A stretch of 64,000 bases of DNA from Puia sp. (GCA_031292515.1 JARLGZ010000081.1:203659-267658), one strand, 5' to 3'; positions 9,218 to 18,617 are shown, counted from the stretch's first letter. A program made the numbers and translations. The notes: a model not told the origin generated them from the letters alone.

Positions 9218-11617
9218 ATGAAGCAATCGATTGCAATTTTTCTTACAACCCTCTTTCTGTTGTCCCGCCGATCGCTGGTCGCCCAGCCATCCCTTTCCGG
9301 ACCCGGACAATCTTCGCGGTCTTCAGAACCGGTTGTATCGAAACGAACGGGATATCCGGCAGAAGCATCCCTGGCAACCCCGCCCACGACCCCTTCCCCG
9401 GAAGCCGTCGAAGCCTGGAAGGAAAACAAGTTTTCCATGTTCATCCACTTCGGCATCTATTCCGCGCTCGGCGGCGTCTGGGATGGCCAAAAGATCACCC
9501 GGGGCCTCAGCGAACAGATCCAGGCGCATGCGGGCATCTATAGCGACACATATGCCCACACAGCAGACCATTTTAACCCCGTCAACTGGAACGCCGACTC
9601 GATCGCCCTCCTCGCCAAAGCCTCCGGCATGCGTTCCATCGTCATCACCTCCAAACATCATGACGGATTCTGCATGTTCCATTCCGCCTATACGGATTTT
9701 AATATCGTGGACGCCACCCCCTTCGGAAGGGATGTCGTAAAAGAACTCTCCGACGCCTGCAAGCGCCACGGATTGAGATTCGGCGTGTATTTTTCCCTGA
9801 TAGACTGGCACTATCCCGAAGCCTCTCCTATCTCCAGCCACAATTCGGACTATATCACCCCGGAGCACCACGAGTATAACAAGAAACAAGTGACCGAACT
9901 CATGACGCGCTATGGTACCGTCTCCGAGATCTGGTTCGACATGGGCTCGCAAAGCGCCGCCCAAAGCAAGGAACTGGCGGACCTCGTCCACAGCCTGCAG
10001 CCGGATTGTATGATCAGCAGCCGCATCGGGAACGACCAGGGCGATTTTACCGTCATGGGAGACAACCAGGAACCCAATTACCGCATCGGCGTGCCCTGGC
10101 AGTCGCCGGCCTCCTTTTTCGACGAGACCTGGGGCTACCGGTCCTGGCAGTTCAGGGGCAGCGAATCCGCAAAAGTCCGCGAGAAACTCGCCAGCCTCAT
10201 CCGCGTGGTCAGCAGGGGTGGCAACTACCTGCTCAACATCGGCCCCCGCGGGGATGGGTCCGTCGTCGGCTTCGAAAAAGATGTTCTCCTGACGATCGGT
10301 AACTGGTTACATAAAAACAGCGAAGCGATCTACGCCACCCAACCCGACCCCTTCGAAATAGCCTTCGACTGGGGCAGCATCACCAGCCGGCCGGGAAAGC
10401 TATACCTGCACCTGCTAAGTCCCCCCAAAGCCGGCACCCTCACCCTGCCCGGCCTCAGCGGAAAACCCGCCCGGGTCTATACCCTCGGGGAAGAGGGCCC
10501 TAAAGCCCTCGGACAAGCCCACTCAACAAAGGGAGACATCGTAGTCACCCTCCCGCAGGACTACAACGAGATCGCGGGATTGGAAGGAACTCATTCCGCC
10601 GGAACTCCTTCGGAAGGTGTTCAATCCGATGGTGCTCAATCCGATGGCCCCTCTGCTAAAACCAGCCGCTTCGACGACCCCTATAAAGTCGTGGTGCTGG
10701 AATTCGACGGCGACTTTGCCGTCATGCCGGCCCTCCGGATCGCTGCCGGAAAAAAAAACCTGACACTCGATCATGACAACTCCTTCAAATATTATAGCAA
10801 CTCCACCGTCGATTACAACAGCCGCTACACCAGCACCATCGAAGAATCCTGGACACTCGAATCGAGGGGCAACAGGAAATATAACTGCTTCTTATACTAT
10901 ACCGCCGAAGAAAAAGGAAGATCCCTCATCCTGAAAAATGGAGAACTGCAAATCGTTCCGGGAGTGAAATCCGTTGCCACCGAAAGAAAGGCTACCCTGG
11001 ATGGAGACGCCCCCCTCCCCCTGCATAACGATACCGCCTCCCTGACCTGGAGCCCCGTCTATCTCGCCGGCCCTTACTCCGCCGGAATAGAAGGCCTCAA
11101 CGGCAATATCGACAGCATCGACATCCGTCAACCCTGGCCTTCCGGGAATGGCTCCTCCTGGCATCCGCTTGACGAAACGACCGCAACACCCTCTCGTATC
11201 TTCGAAGTCCGCGCCGGGATGAGCACCGCCTACTACCTGTTCCAGGAGATAAGCTCTCCAAAAGAACAGCCCGTCCTGGTACATATTACCAGCGGCGATG
11301 GCATCCTCGTCCTTTTAAACGGCAAACAACTGCTCATACACAATAATCCGCTCAAAGTCCCGCAGATGGACGATATCATATGGCTCCCCCTGAAAGCAGG
11401 AAAAAACCAGCTGGTCGTAAAACTCTTTAATAATTTCAAGAAGAGGATTCCCTTTTCTCTCGACCACGAGGGCGTTGAGCAGGTGTTCTATCGCAGACCA
11501 CTAGGTCTCCTGCAGTTGTCGGCAGGCGAACTCTACCGCATTACCCTGCAGCCGGACCACCCCGCAACCCCTCACGAGGAATTGCGCCTGCCAAACCTTT
11601 CGCTGAAACTCGAATAA
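9218..11617 (+). CDS. Alpha-L-fucosidase, glycoside hydrolase family 29, with C-terminal extension
   Basis: A secreted 799-residue enzyme predicted to release L-fucose from glycans. The signal peptide is followed by a short Ser/Pro-rich segment and the GH29 barrel from about residue 65. Motifs include FSMFIHFGIYSALGG, ITSKHHDGFCMFHS and YFSLIDWHYPEA. The catalytic-nucleophile motif EIWFDMG places the nucleophile at Asp241. After residue 450 comes a Ser/Gly/Gln-rich linker (HSAGTPSEGVQSDGAQ), then about 330 residues of beta-rich sequence. That part includes QPWPSGNGSSWHPLDE and GDGILVLLNGKQLLIHNN and may form carbohydrate-binding or galactose-binding-like modules. The acid/base residue cannot be assigned by eye. 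It starts at the ATG at 9218. No SusC/SusD pair is next to it, but two CRTAC-like lipoproteins flank the region. Confidence 0.93.
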   Translation: MKQSIAIFLTTLFLLSRRSLVAQPSLSGPGQSSRSSEPVVSKRTGYPAEASLATPPTTPSPEAVEAWKENKFSMFIHFGIYSALGGVWDGQKITRGLSEQIQAHAGIYSDTYAHTADHFNPVNWNADSIALLAKASGMRSIVITSKHHDGFCMFHSAYTDFNIVDATPFGRDVVKELSDACKRHGLRFGVYFSLIDWHYPEASPISSHNSDYITPEHHEYNKKQVTELMTRYGTVSEIWFDMGSQSAAQSKELADLVHSLQPDCMISSRIGNDQGDFTVMGDNQEPNYRIGVPWQSPASFFDETWGYRSWQFRGSESAKVREKLASLIRVVSRGGNYLLNIGPRGDGSVVGFEKDVLLTIGNWLHKNSEAIYATQPDPFEIAFDWGSITSRPGKLYLHLLSPPKAGTLTLPGLSGKPARVYTLGEEGPKALGQAHSTKGDIVVTLPQDYNEIAGLEGTHSAGTPSEGVQSDGAQSDGPSAKTSRFDDPYKVVVLEFDGDFAVMPALRIAAGKKNLTLDHDNSFKYYSNSTVDYNSRYTSTIEESWTLESRGNRKYNCFLYYTAEEKGRSLILKNGELQIVPGVKSVATERKATLDGDAPLPLHNDTASLTWSPVYLAGPYSAGIEGLNGNIDSIDIRQPWPSGNGSSWHPLDETTATPSRIFEVRAGMSTAYYLFQEISSPKEQPVLVHITSGDGILVLLNGKQLLIHNNPLKVPQMDDIIWLPLKAGKNQLVVKLFNNFKKRIPFSLDHEGVEQVFYRRPLGLLQLSAGELYRITLQPDHPATPHEELRLPNLSLKLE

Positions 11618-11662
11618 CCCATCATTCTCTAATCTCTATTCCCTTTTTTAAATTCCTTACCC

Positions 11663-11696
11663 AAAACTCACTACTCACTACCGACTACTCACTACC
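11663..11696. repeat. ACTCACTA-type dispersed repeat
   Basis: A run of degenerate units (ACTCACTACTCACTACC then GACTACTCACTACC) lies in the gap between the fucosidase and the phosphoribosyltransferase gene. Similar runs occur at about ten other places in this window. Confidence 0.75.
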
Positions 11697-11721
11697 TTTG
11701 TCCACCTAATCCTGTAAAAAA

Positions 11722-12621
11722 ATGGGGTTGCAACAGTCATCCCTTTGTGGCACTAACGGAAATAGTTATCCGCATTTTTATTTATGTAACTATCTCCCCG
11801 GATCCGTGGGCAGGGACACCTTTTCCAATAGCCTGCTAAAATTTAAAAAAGGAGAACACCCCGACCAGGAAGGTTGGATCGACTGCACCCTGGAACAATC
11901 CGCAGACCTGCCCATCGGGCAGGACACGATCATCCTCAGAGCCCTCCATCACGACGAGGCCGCCATCAACCCCCGAAAACCCGTCGCACTGGATCTCCTG
12001 GGAAAAGCCCTGGCCGCCCGCTTCAAATGCCGCTACCTCCCCGGCCTTCTTTATAAGATACGACCCGTAGAAGAGATAAAAAAACTTACCCGGGACCAAA
12101 GAGTGACCGCCCTGCAAGACGTCTACCGGTTTTCTCCTCCATCTCCTATCCAATCTTCCCCAAACTCACTACTCACTAATCACCACTCACCATTGACCCC
12201 ATCGCTCCCCCACTCACAATCTTCACGCCACTCACTACTCACTACCGACTACTCACTATTCTCCCCTTACCTCGTCCTGGACGATATCGTCACGACAGGA
12301 TCCACCCTGAACGCCATCTTCGACGCCATCCTCCGCGAATACCGGAAAGCAGCCTCACTACTCACCACTGACCACTCACTGGTGACTGACCACCCCTCGC
12401 TGTCCCCATCCCCCCTCATCGCCCTATCGCTGGCCAAAGCCGACTACGACTCCTCCTTTAATTTGTTCCACAACCTGCAGGGCAGGAACTATCGCCTGGA
12501 CCCCGGTCAATCCGGCTGGCTGCTGGCCGAAGAAGAAGAAGTCTACCCATCCGTTTATTCCCTGCCAACACTCACTAGCTGGATCCGGACGGACTCTTTT
12601 CCACGCCCCTCCCCACCCTGA
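11722..12621 (+). CDS. ComF-like phosphoribosyltransferase with repeat-derived insertions
   Basis: A 299-residue protein with the PRPP-binding loop YLVLDDIVTTGSTLNAI (about residues 182-198), diagnostic of type I phosphoribosyltransferases. The N-terminal part (ILRALHHDEAAINPRKP, LDLLGKALAARFKCRY) resembles ComF-like proteins, whose substrate is uncertain. Two segments are foreign to the fold: about residues 145-182 (HSLLTTDYSLFSP) and 211-230 (ASLLTTDHSLVTDH). Both are translations of the same ACTCACTA-type repeat that fills intergenic regions here. They flank the PRPP loop, keep the reading frame and contain no stop, so the gene looks expressed rather than dead. It starts at the ATG at 11722. 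A final Pro/Ser-rich tail follows DSFPRP. Confidence 0.8.
   Translation: MGLQQSSLCGTNGNSYPHFYLCNYLPGSVGRDTFSNSLLKFKKGEHPDQEGWIDCTLEQSADLPIGQDTIILRALHHDEAAINPRKPVALDLLGKALAARFKCRYLPGLLYKIRPVEEIKKLTRDQRVTALQDVYRFSPPSPIQSSPNSLLTNHHSPLTPSLPHSQSSRHSLLTTDYSLFSPYLVLDDIVTTGSTLNAIFDAILREYRKAASLLTTDHSLVTDHPSLSPSPLIALSLAKADYDSSFNLFHNLQGRNYRLDPGQSGWLLAEEEEVYPSVYSLPTLTSWIRTDSFPRPSPP
12164..12262. repeat. ACTCACTA-type repeat inside a coding sequence (copy 1)
   Basis: Degenerate units ACTCACTACTCACTAATC, ACCACTCACC and CGACTACTCACTATT lie in frame in the phosphoribosyltransferase gene, just before its PRPP loop. They are read as Ser-Leu-Leu-Thr-Thr-Asp-Tyr-Ser-type peptides. Confidence 0.8.
12354..12395. 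repeat. ACTCACTA-type repeat inside a coding sequence (copy 2)
   Basis: CACTACTCACCACTGACC and ACTCACTGGTGACTGACC follow the PRPP loop of the same gene in frame and encode SLLTTDHSLVTDH. CACTCACTGGTGACTG also contains a short inverted repeat. Confidence 0.8.
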
Positions 12622-12733
12622 CCGAAGCGCCCCCCAATCCTGAATGAATAAGGCTACTCCATGACCACTCCTCCCAGATTCCCCCCCCGGATAAGGCTCC
12701 TCCTACCCCCGTCTCTCATCATCACAACCCCGC

Positions 12734-12789
12734 ACCGACCACTCGCTATCTCCCCCACTCACTACTGACTGCTGACCACTCACTATTTC
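12734..12789. repeat. ACTCACTA-type dispersed repeat
   Basis: Units CGACCACTCGCTATC, CACTCACTACTGACTGC and TGACCACTCACTATT lie in the 278-bp gap (12622-12899) upstream of the second CRTAC-like gene. A C-rich, weakly repetitive stretch fills the rest of that gap. No other gene is seen there. Confidence 0.75.
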
Positions 12790-12899
12790 CATCCCCGTAT
12801 GAACGAATAAAGCCGGAAGCATGTATATTTATCCCCGATCCGGACCAAACTTGTGCAAGGTACTCCCCACGCACAACATTTGCTCCCGAAAGAACGACG

Positions 12900-15800
12900 A
12901 TGAAGCATAACATTCCCCAAACACGGCCGATGATCCTGCTGGCTGGCCTGGCCTGGCTTACCAGCTTGATTACAGCCTGCCATCCCGTCGCGCACGAACA
13001 GGGACCCGCTCTTTTTGAGGCCCTGCCCCCCGCACGAACCGGCCTGGACTTCACAAACCGGCTGACCCCCACCCAGGATTTCAACGTCTTCAAATACATG
13101 TATTTCTATAATGGCGGAGGGGTAGGGGCCGGAGACTTCAACAACGACGGCCGCATCGACCTGTTTTTCGCGGCCAACCAGTCGGGCAACAAGATCTATC
13201 TGAACCAGGGCGACCTGCGCTTCAAAGATGTCACTGCGGAAGCCGCCATACCCCGGGACGGCGGCTGGTCTACCGGCGTGTCGGTCGTTGACATCAACAA
13301 TGATGGATTGCTGGATATCTACGTTTGCCGCGTTGGCAACCATGAGACCCTGCACAGCCATAACCTCCTCCTGGTCTGCCAGGGCATCGACAGCAACGGC
13401 ATCCCCCACTATGAAGACAAAGCGAAAGAATATGGACTCGACTTCTCGGGATTCAGCACCCAGGCGGTCTTCTTTGACTACGACATGGACGGCGACCTGG
13501 ATATGTACCTGCTCAACCACTCCATCCACCAGAACGGAGCCTTTGGCTCCAGAAGCGATAAACTGAAAACCTTCAACCCGCTTTCAGGAGATCGCCTGTA
13601 CCGGAATGACGGCAACAACCACTTCACGGATGTGACTCAACAGGCCGGCATCCACAGCTCGGTGATCGGCTTTGGCCTTGGCATCACCATGACGGATATC
13701 AACCTGGACGGATATCCCGATATCTATGTAGGAAACGACTTCCACGAGAACGATTATTTGTATATCAACCAGCACAACGGGACTTTCAAAGACGAACTGG
13801 ACGACCATCTCATGCACACCAGCCAGTTCTCCATGGGCGTGGACGTCGCCGACATCAATAACGACGGCTATCCCGATATCATGACCGCCGACATGCTGCC
13901 CTACGACCCCAACATCCTGAAAAGATCCGAGGGAGAAGACACCTGGGACATCTTTAACCTGAAAATCGGTTATGGCTACAACTACCAGTATACCCGCAAT
14001 AACCTCCAGCTAAACCGGCGGAACGGCATGTTCAGCGAGATCGGCCTCTATGCGGGCGTCTATGCCACCGACTGGTCCTGGTCTCCCCTCTGGCTGGACT
14101 TCGACAACGATGGAGTCAAAGACCTCTTTATCGCCAACGGAATACCCAAACGACTCAATGACATCGATTATATCAACTACGTCTCGAATGAAGAGATGCA
14201 GCAAAAAATGAGCTCCGACAACCTGGAGAAAAAAGACCTCGACCTCATAGAAAAATTCCCGCAGATAAAAATACCTTCGAAATTCTTTAAAAACAGCCCT
14301 CAGCTGGAATTCACAGACCTCGCCCATTCGATAGCAGGAGCCAGACCCAGCTATTCCAACGGGGCCATCTATGCCGATCTCGACAACGACGGCGACCTCG
14401 ACCTCGTCGTCAATAATATCGACGACCCTGCCCTGCTCTACGAGAACAAAACCAACGACAACCATAACAAAACCGGGAATAAGGCCTACCTTGAAATACG
14501 CCTGAAAGGCCCGGAAAAAAACAGGAACGCCATCGGCGCCAAAGCCATCCTCTTTACCGGAAACGAGATCCGCACCTATGACAAATCCCCCGTCAGGGGA
14601 TTCCTCTCCAGCATGGAAACGCCCCTCCACATCGGTCTGGCCAACACACGGGTCGACACCCTGCTCCTGGTATGGCCCGACAATACCTTCCAGCGGATCG
14701 ACTGGCAGCAAGGAGTTTCAAACATCAGCCTGGAATACCGTAAAGGACTGCCCTCCTTCGATTATTCGCGGATCACAGGGCATTGGAAAAATCCTGCCCG
14801 GCCCATGCAGGATATCAGCCGCCAGACAGGCATCCTGCACCGGCACGAAGAAAATGATTTTCATGAATTCAACCGCGAACCCCTGATTCCCCACATGCTC
14901 TCCACTGAAGGACCCGCCCTCGCCATCGCCGATATCAACAGAGACGGCCTGCAGGACGTATTCCTCGGTTCGTCGAAGGACAAAAAAAGCTATCTTTTTC
15001 TCCAGCAGAGCGGCGGGAAATTTATACTCAGCCACCAGCCGGACCTGGATGCCGACAGCAGTTTTGAAGACGTCGACGCCTGCTGGGCAGACATCGACCA
15101 TGACGGCAACCCCGACCTCATCATCGCCAGCGGAGGAAACGAAGCCTATGGAAACGACACCCTCCTGTCGCCCAGGATCTACCTGAATGACGGGAAAGGA
15201 CATTTAAAGAAGTCCCGCCACCCCTTCGAAAATCTCTTTGTCAACGCCTCCTGCGTCACCCCCTGCGATTTCAACGGCGATGGCTATACCGATCTCTTCA
15301 TAGGAGGACGATCGGTACCCGGCGACTACGGACAGATCCCCCGCTCTTACCTGCTGCAAAACGACGGTACCGGAAAATTTAAAGATGTCACGGACCAGTT
15401 CGCTCCCGGCCTCTCAAAAATCGGTTTCGTCACCAGGGCCCTATGGTTCGACCTCGACAAAGACGGCCGCCAGGACCTGCTGCTCTGTCTCGAATGGGGG
15501 GGCATCCTTGCCTTCATGAACCACCCGGGCCTTTCCAACACAGCCGTATTTTCAAAAATAATCCTGACCGATAAAAAAGGCTGGTGGAACTTCATCCTGC
15601 CGGTTGATCTCAACAATGACGGCAACATCGATCTCGTCGCGGGCAATCTTGGCCTTAACAGCCGCCTGAAAGCATCCTCCAAAGAACCCGTACGGATCTA
15701 CTATTATGACTTCGACGGAAATGGCAAACGTGAACAATTGCTCACCTACTATCTCGATGGACGCGAACTCCCGTTCGCCGGTAAAGAAGAGTTGGAACAG

Positions 15801-16280
15801 CAGATGCCGGGCCTCAAAAAAAGCTTTCTCTATGCAGAAGACTTCGCAAAAGCCACGCTGAAAGACATCTTCCCTGAAGACAAACTGCTACAGGCAGACA
15901 CCCTGAGCGCCGACTATTTTTCAAACGCCATCCTGATCAATCAAGGCAACCTTCATTTTACAGTCCAGCCGATGCCCTGGGAGGCCCAACTATCACCCTA
16001 TCGCGACGCCGCCGTCGTGGACGCCAACGGAGACAATCTTCCTGATATTCTTTTGGTGGGAAACTATTACGAGAACAATATCCAGATGGGCAGATACGAT
16101 GCAGATTTCGGAACCATCCTGCTAAACAAGGGAGGCGGAACCTTCATCGCCGGCCCGCTCAACGGCGTCGTACTAAAAGGACAATCCCGCCATATCGGCC
16201 CCATAAAAATCGCCGGCCGTGAATCCTATATCGTAGTAAGAAATAACGATAGTACACGCGTACTCCAGTTTCACCCCTGA
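12900..16280 (+). CDS. Second VCBS/FG-GAP repeat lipoprotein with ASPIC/UnbV domain (CRTAC1-like)
   Basis: An 1126-residue paralogue of the protein at 1732-5244. It has a signal peptide with lipobox LITAC (Cys27), so it is predicted to be lipid-anchored in the envelope. FG-GAP/VCBS calcium-loop repeats begin near residue 78 (GDFNNDGRIDLFFAAN, DINNDGLLDIYVCRVG, DYDMDGDLDMYLLNHS). The ASPIC/UnbV domain lies about residues 540-615 (NAIGAKAILFTGNEIRTY, LLVWPDNTFQRIDWQQG), and more VCBS repeats fill the second half (DINRDGLQDVFLGSSKD, DFNGDGYTDLFIGGRS). It lacks the glycine-rich linker of its paralogue. It starts at the ATG at 12900. Function is unknown; association with glycan use is inference from the fucosidase neighbour. 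Confidence 0.92.
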   Translation: MKHNIPQTRPMILLAGLAWLTSLITACHPVAHEQGPALFEALPPARTGLDFTNRLTPTQDFNVFKYMYFYNGGGVGAGDFNNDGRIDLFFAANQSGNKIYLNQGDLRFKDVTAEAAIPRDGGWSTGVSVVDINNDGLLDIYVCRVGNHETLHSHNLLLVCQGIDSNGIPHYEDKAKEYGLDFSGFSTQAVFFDYDMDGDLDMYLLNHSIHQNGAFGSRSDKLKTFNPLSGDRLYRNDGNNHFTDVTQQAGIHSSVIGFGLGITMTDINLDGYPDIYVGNDFHENDYLYINQHNGTFKDELDDHLMHTSQFSMGVDVADINNDGYPDIMTADMLPYDPNILKRSEGEDTWDIFNLKIGYGYNYQYTRNNLQLNRRNGMFSEIGLYAGVYATDWSWSPLWLDFDNDGVKDLFIANGIPKRLNDIDYINYVSNEEMQQKMSSDNLEKKDLDLIEKFPQIKIPSKFFKNSPQLEFTDLAHSIAGARPSYSNGAIYADLDNDGDLDLVVNNIDDPALLYENKTNDNHNKTGNKAYLEIRLKGPEKNRNAIGAKAILFTGNEIRTYDKSPVRGFLSSMETPLHIGLANTRVDTLLLVWPDNTFQRIDWQQGVSNISLEYRKGLPSFDYSRITGHWKNPARPMQDISRQTGILHRHEENDFHEFNREPLIPHMLSTEGPALAIADINRDGLQDVFLGSSKDKKSYLFLQQSGGKFILSHQPDLDADSSFEDVDACWADIDHDGNPDLIIASGGNEAYGNDTLLSPRIYLNDGKGHLKKSRHPFENLFVNASCVTPCDFNGDGYTDLFIGGRSVPGDYGQIPRSYLLQNDGTGKFKDVTDQFAPGLSKIGFVTRALWFDLDKDGRQDLLLCLEWGGILAFMNHPGLSNTAVFSKIILTDKKGWWNFILPVDLNNDGNIDLVAGNLGLNSRLKASSKEPVRIYYYDFDGNGKREQLLTYYLDGRELPFAGKEELEQQMPGLKKSFLYAEDFAKATLKDIFPEDKLLQADTLSADYFSNAILINQGNLHFTVQPMPWEAQLSPYRDAAVVDANGDNLPDILLVGNYYENNIQMGRYDADFGTILLNKGGGTFIAGPLNGVVLKGQSRHIGPIKIAGRESYIVVRNNDSTRVLQFHP

Positions 16281-16324
16281 TCGCTGATCTTTATTCTCCA
16301 GTCTCTAATCGTTGATTCTCATCC

Positions 16325-16362
16325 CTACTCACCACTCACTATTCACCACTCACCACTCACTT
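16325..16362. repeat. ACTCACTA-type dispersed repeat at a stop codon
   Basis: CTACTCACCACTCACTATT and CACCACTCACCACTCAC lie between two converging genes. The TGA stop of the minus-strand gene (16359-16357) is inside the repeat. Confidence 0.75.
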
Positions 16363-17115
16363 CGTCACCGCGCAATATACCCGTGTCACCCATTTCGCCG
16401 TGTCGGGTTCTTTGGTCCTGTCCGTAACCAGGTATTCAAAAGGAGCCGCCGCGGCTTCCCGGTGATAGTCGCTTATAAACAGATGCAACTGGTCGATGGC
16501 CCGCGACACCGTCCAGGAACCGCCCCGCACACTGCCCATCAATAAATTTTCATAAAACAGATTTTTTGGAAACCATGAACTATCCGAAGGCCTCAGCTCC
16601 CGGATCTCGAATCCATAGATATTCTCCCTTTTCCCCAGATAAGAACAAAGATTGGACAAAATACCGGTCATCCCCCTGCGGATCGCCTCCACCCGCCGGT
16701 ATTGCCGGATCCTTTCAAAAGGATTAAGCGAGGACCCGGTCAGGTTCCCCCCCCATTCCAGGGAGATCGTATCCGGGCTCCGTCGGGAAACAATGGCAAT
16801 TCGCGTATCGAAACTGAAATCGCCCTGTTGAATGGCCACTTCAATTCCCCTCGGGTCGATTCCGGTAAGCCGGTAGGAATAGCTTTCATAAACGAAAGGG
16901 TGTCTGTCCGGCCCGCAATAAGGCTGATTCATCAACTTACCCTGCGGCCACCATTTCTCCCAGCAAGTCTCCTCCGTCAATCGCCGGAACGCCCCCGTCT
17001 CGGAACAACCCGCATCCATCGCAACTGACAAATGCAGCTTGCCGGGTATCCATAGACAAATACCCACCCATGCCAAAACCAAAATAACCAGGAGTAGAAG
17101 CCCCCATTTTTTCAT
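16357..17115 (-). CDS. Membrane-anchored protein, possibly SRPBCC-like
   Basis: A 252-residue protein beginning MKKWGLLLLVILVLAWVG, a single N-terminal membrane helix, with the rest predicted outside the cytoplasm. An in-frame non-ATG start 16 codons upstream is less likely. After the helix, GKLHLSVAMDAGCSETGAFR followed by CWEKWWPQ recalls Bacteroidota SRPBCC/polyketide-cyclase-like proteins, which start with a short beta strand and a Trp-rich motif. That assignment is by eye and not secure. No catalytic residues are recognised. The 3' end lies in a dispersed repeat and the gene converges with the lipoprotein at 12900-16280. Confidence 0.65.
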   Translation of the reverse strand: MKKWGLLLLVILVLAWVGICLWIPGKLHLSVAMDAGCSETGAFRRLTEETCWEKWWPQGKLMNQPYCGPDRHPFVYESYSYRLTGIDPRGIEVAIQQGDFSFDTRIAIVSRRSPDTISLEWGGNLTGSSLNPFERIRQYRRVEAIRRGMTGILSNLCSYLGKRENIYGFEIRELRPSDSSWFPKNLFYENLLMGSVRGGSWTVSRAIDQLHLFISDYHREAAAAPFEYLVTDRTKEPDTAKWVTRVYCAVTK

Positions 17116-17402
17116 TGCCTGAAAATAATATGACGTACGACCACGAATTAAGTAAATAAACACGAATAAAAATGAATTTATTATAATACCGGGACGCAGA
17201 AGTCCAGGATAATCACCCTAAAAGGGCAAAGCAGGGCGCGTTTGAGAGCACTGAATTAAAATGACATTAAAACACATCGCTAACCGATATATTTTCAGTA
17301 GCTTATTGGTATTTTCGGGGTTGGAAGCATCGCTGCAACCCTGCAGGATTTGAAAAGTCGGAGGCTCCGGGAACAGCCCGTTTAAAACCTTTTCCCGGGT
17401 TA

Positions 17403-17435
17403 TTGATCGGAACAAAGGAATAACTTTTATTTTTG
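17403..17435 (+). promoter_or_regulatory. Candidate promoter for the transglutaminase-like gene
   Basis: TTG at 17403-17405 and TATTTTTG at 17428-17435 (an exact TANNTTTG match) are separated by 22 bp, within the spacing used by Bacteroidota housekeeping promoters. The 608-bp gap 17116-17723 otherwise has a short hairpin GCTCT-GTTAA-AGAGC just downstream and no secure gene. If used, this promoter gives a leader of roughly 280 nt. Confidence 0.35.
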
Positions 17436-17723
17436 CTGTCTATTTTAGCTCTGTTAAAGAGCATTACTGAGCTTTAAAAACACCAGATCGTGTCTTTGAC
17501 AGAAAACCGGCGACAGATTTTGCCGAACTATCCCGTTTGCATAGGCAGATTGGTTTAGACCGGCTTGTCCGGTACCGTTTTTGCTGGTAGCATTGTTTTG
17601 ATTTCTGTGGCAATATTGTTGAGAGTTGAGGGGCATCATTTTTTCTGTATTAACCAATTGAGGTGTAAATTTATCGGACCCTTGATTTTTTTCCATATCC
17701 GTTTTAAATAGGCAAAGGCAACC

Positions 17724-18617
17724 ATGGCATTACGGCAACCCTTCAGATTGTTAAAAAAGATACTCAAAAACTTATACTTTCTTACGTTTTTGAATGGCTT
17801 CCTGATAGCGTCCCTGTTTTATTTTAGGATGGAGGGAAACTATGAAGACAGCCTGTTCGCCTCCATCAAAAGAAGCGTAGACAGACAGATAGACGCCGAT
17901 GATACCCAGGATTCCATCGTTGTAAAAACGATGCATGTCTGCAACGAACTGCTCCATAACAGGGCTCGCATTTTCTCGGAGGACCCAATCGACGAAGGAG
18001 TGAAATCGGATTATTTCCATCCCACCTCCGTCGACCTGATGACGACAAGGGGGGCCTGTGGAAGCTATTCGATGGTGTTGGCCAGGCTCCTGCAACTATC
18101 CAACTACCCGATCCGGATCGCCCAGATGAAGGCTCACGGCATCTTCGCAGCACATAATGTGATCGAAGTCTATACAAATACCGGCTGGGCCGTATTGGAC
18201 CCCACCTTCAATGTCTACTTCAAAAAACCGGGGCACTCGGGCATGGCCAGTTTCGCCGATGTGGAATCCAACTGGAAATATTATATCAGCCAATTGCCGG
18301 CGGGATATGATACCAGTTATAAATATGAAGATGTACGCTATACAAACTGGGAAAAGATTCCGGTGGTTCTGCCCGCCGCAAAGAAATTGCTGGGGCTCTT
18401 CATAGGCTCGCAAAAAGTCGATAAGATCTCGATACGTACTTATTTCCTGAGGATGTACAATATATATTTCGTAGTCACCCTGCTGTTGTATATACCCATC
18501 TTCCTGCTCACGTTTAAAAGATTTGTAAAAACGAAGATATTCCCGCGACCCGATATCCCCATCACATTCGCAAATCTCATAAAATACTCAAAACCTCACT
18601 TCGCGACTGCTCATTAA
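17724..18617 (+). CDS. Membrane protein with transglutaminase-like domain
   Basis: A 297-residue protein with one N-terminal membrane helix (about residues 18-36, YFLTFLNGFLIASLFYF), a central soluble domain, and a second helix near residues 245-265 (YFVVTLLLYIPIFLLTF). The middle carries a transglutaminase-like Cys-His-Asp triad: Cys112 in TRGACGSYS, His144 in FAAHNVIEVY and Asp159 in VLDPTFN. Proteins of this superfamily can act as proteases, peptide hydrolases or acyl transferases. It is followed 82 bp later by an oxidoreductase and a sugar transferase of polysaccharide synthesis, so a role in envelope or exopolysaccharide processing is a reasonable inference. It starts at the ATG at 17724. 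Confidence 0.8.
   Translation: MALRQPFRLLKKILKNLYFLTFLNGFLIASLFYFRMEGNYEDSLFASIKRSVDRQIDADDTQDSIVVKTMHVCNELLHNRARIFSEDPIDEGVKSDYFHPTSVDLMTTRGACGSYSMVLARLLQLSNYPIRIAQMKAHGIFAAHNVIEVYTNTGWAVLDPTFNVYFKKPGHSGMASFADVESNWKYYISQLPAGYDTSYKYEDVRYTNWEKIPVVLPAAKKLLGLFIGSQKVDKISIRTYFLRMYNIYFVVTLLLYIPIFLLTFKRFVKTKIFPRPDIPITFANLIKYSKPHFATAH

Noticed and set aside
12150..12400. CRISPR array
   Set aside because: Repeats are 7-9 bp, degenerate and directly adjoining, without unique spacers of constant length, and no cas genes are nearby.
17454..17696. 80-codon minus-strand ORF (MEKNQGSDKFTPQLV...) in the gap before 17724
   Set aside because: Asn/Gln-rich, no family resemblance, and it overlaps a plausible plus-strand promoter leader. 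It cannot be excluded but is not supported.
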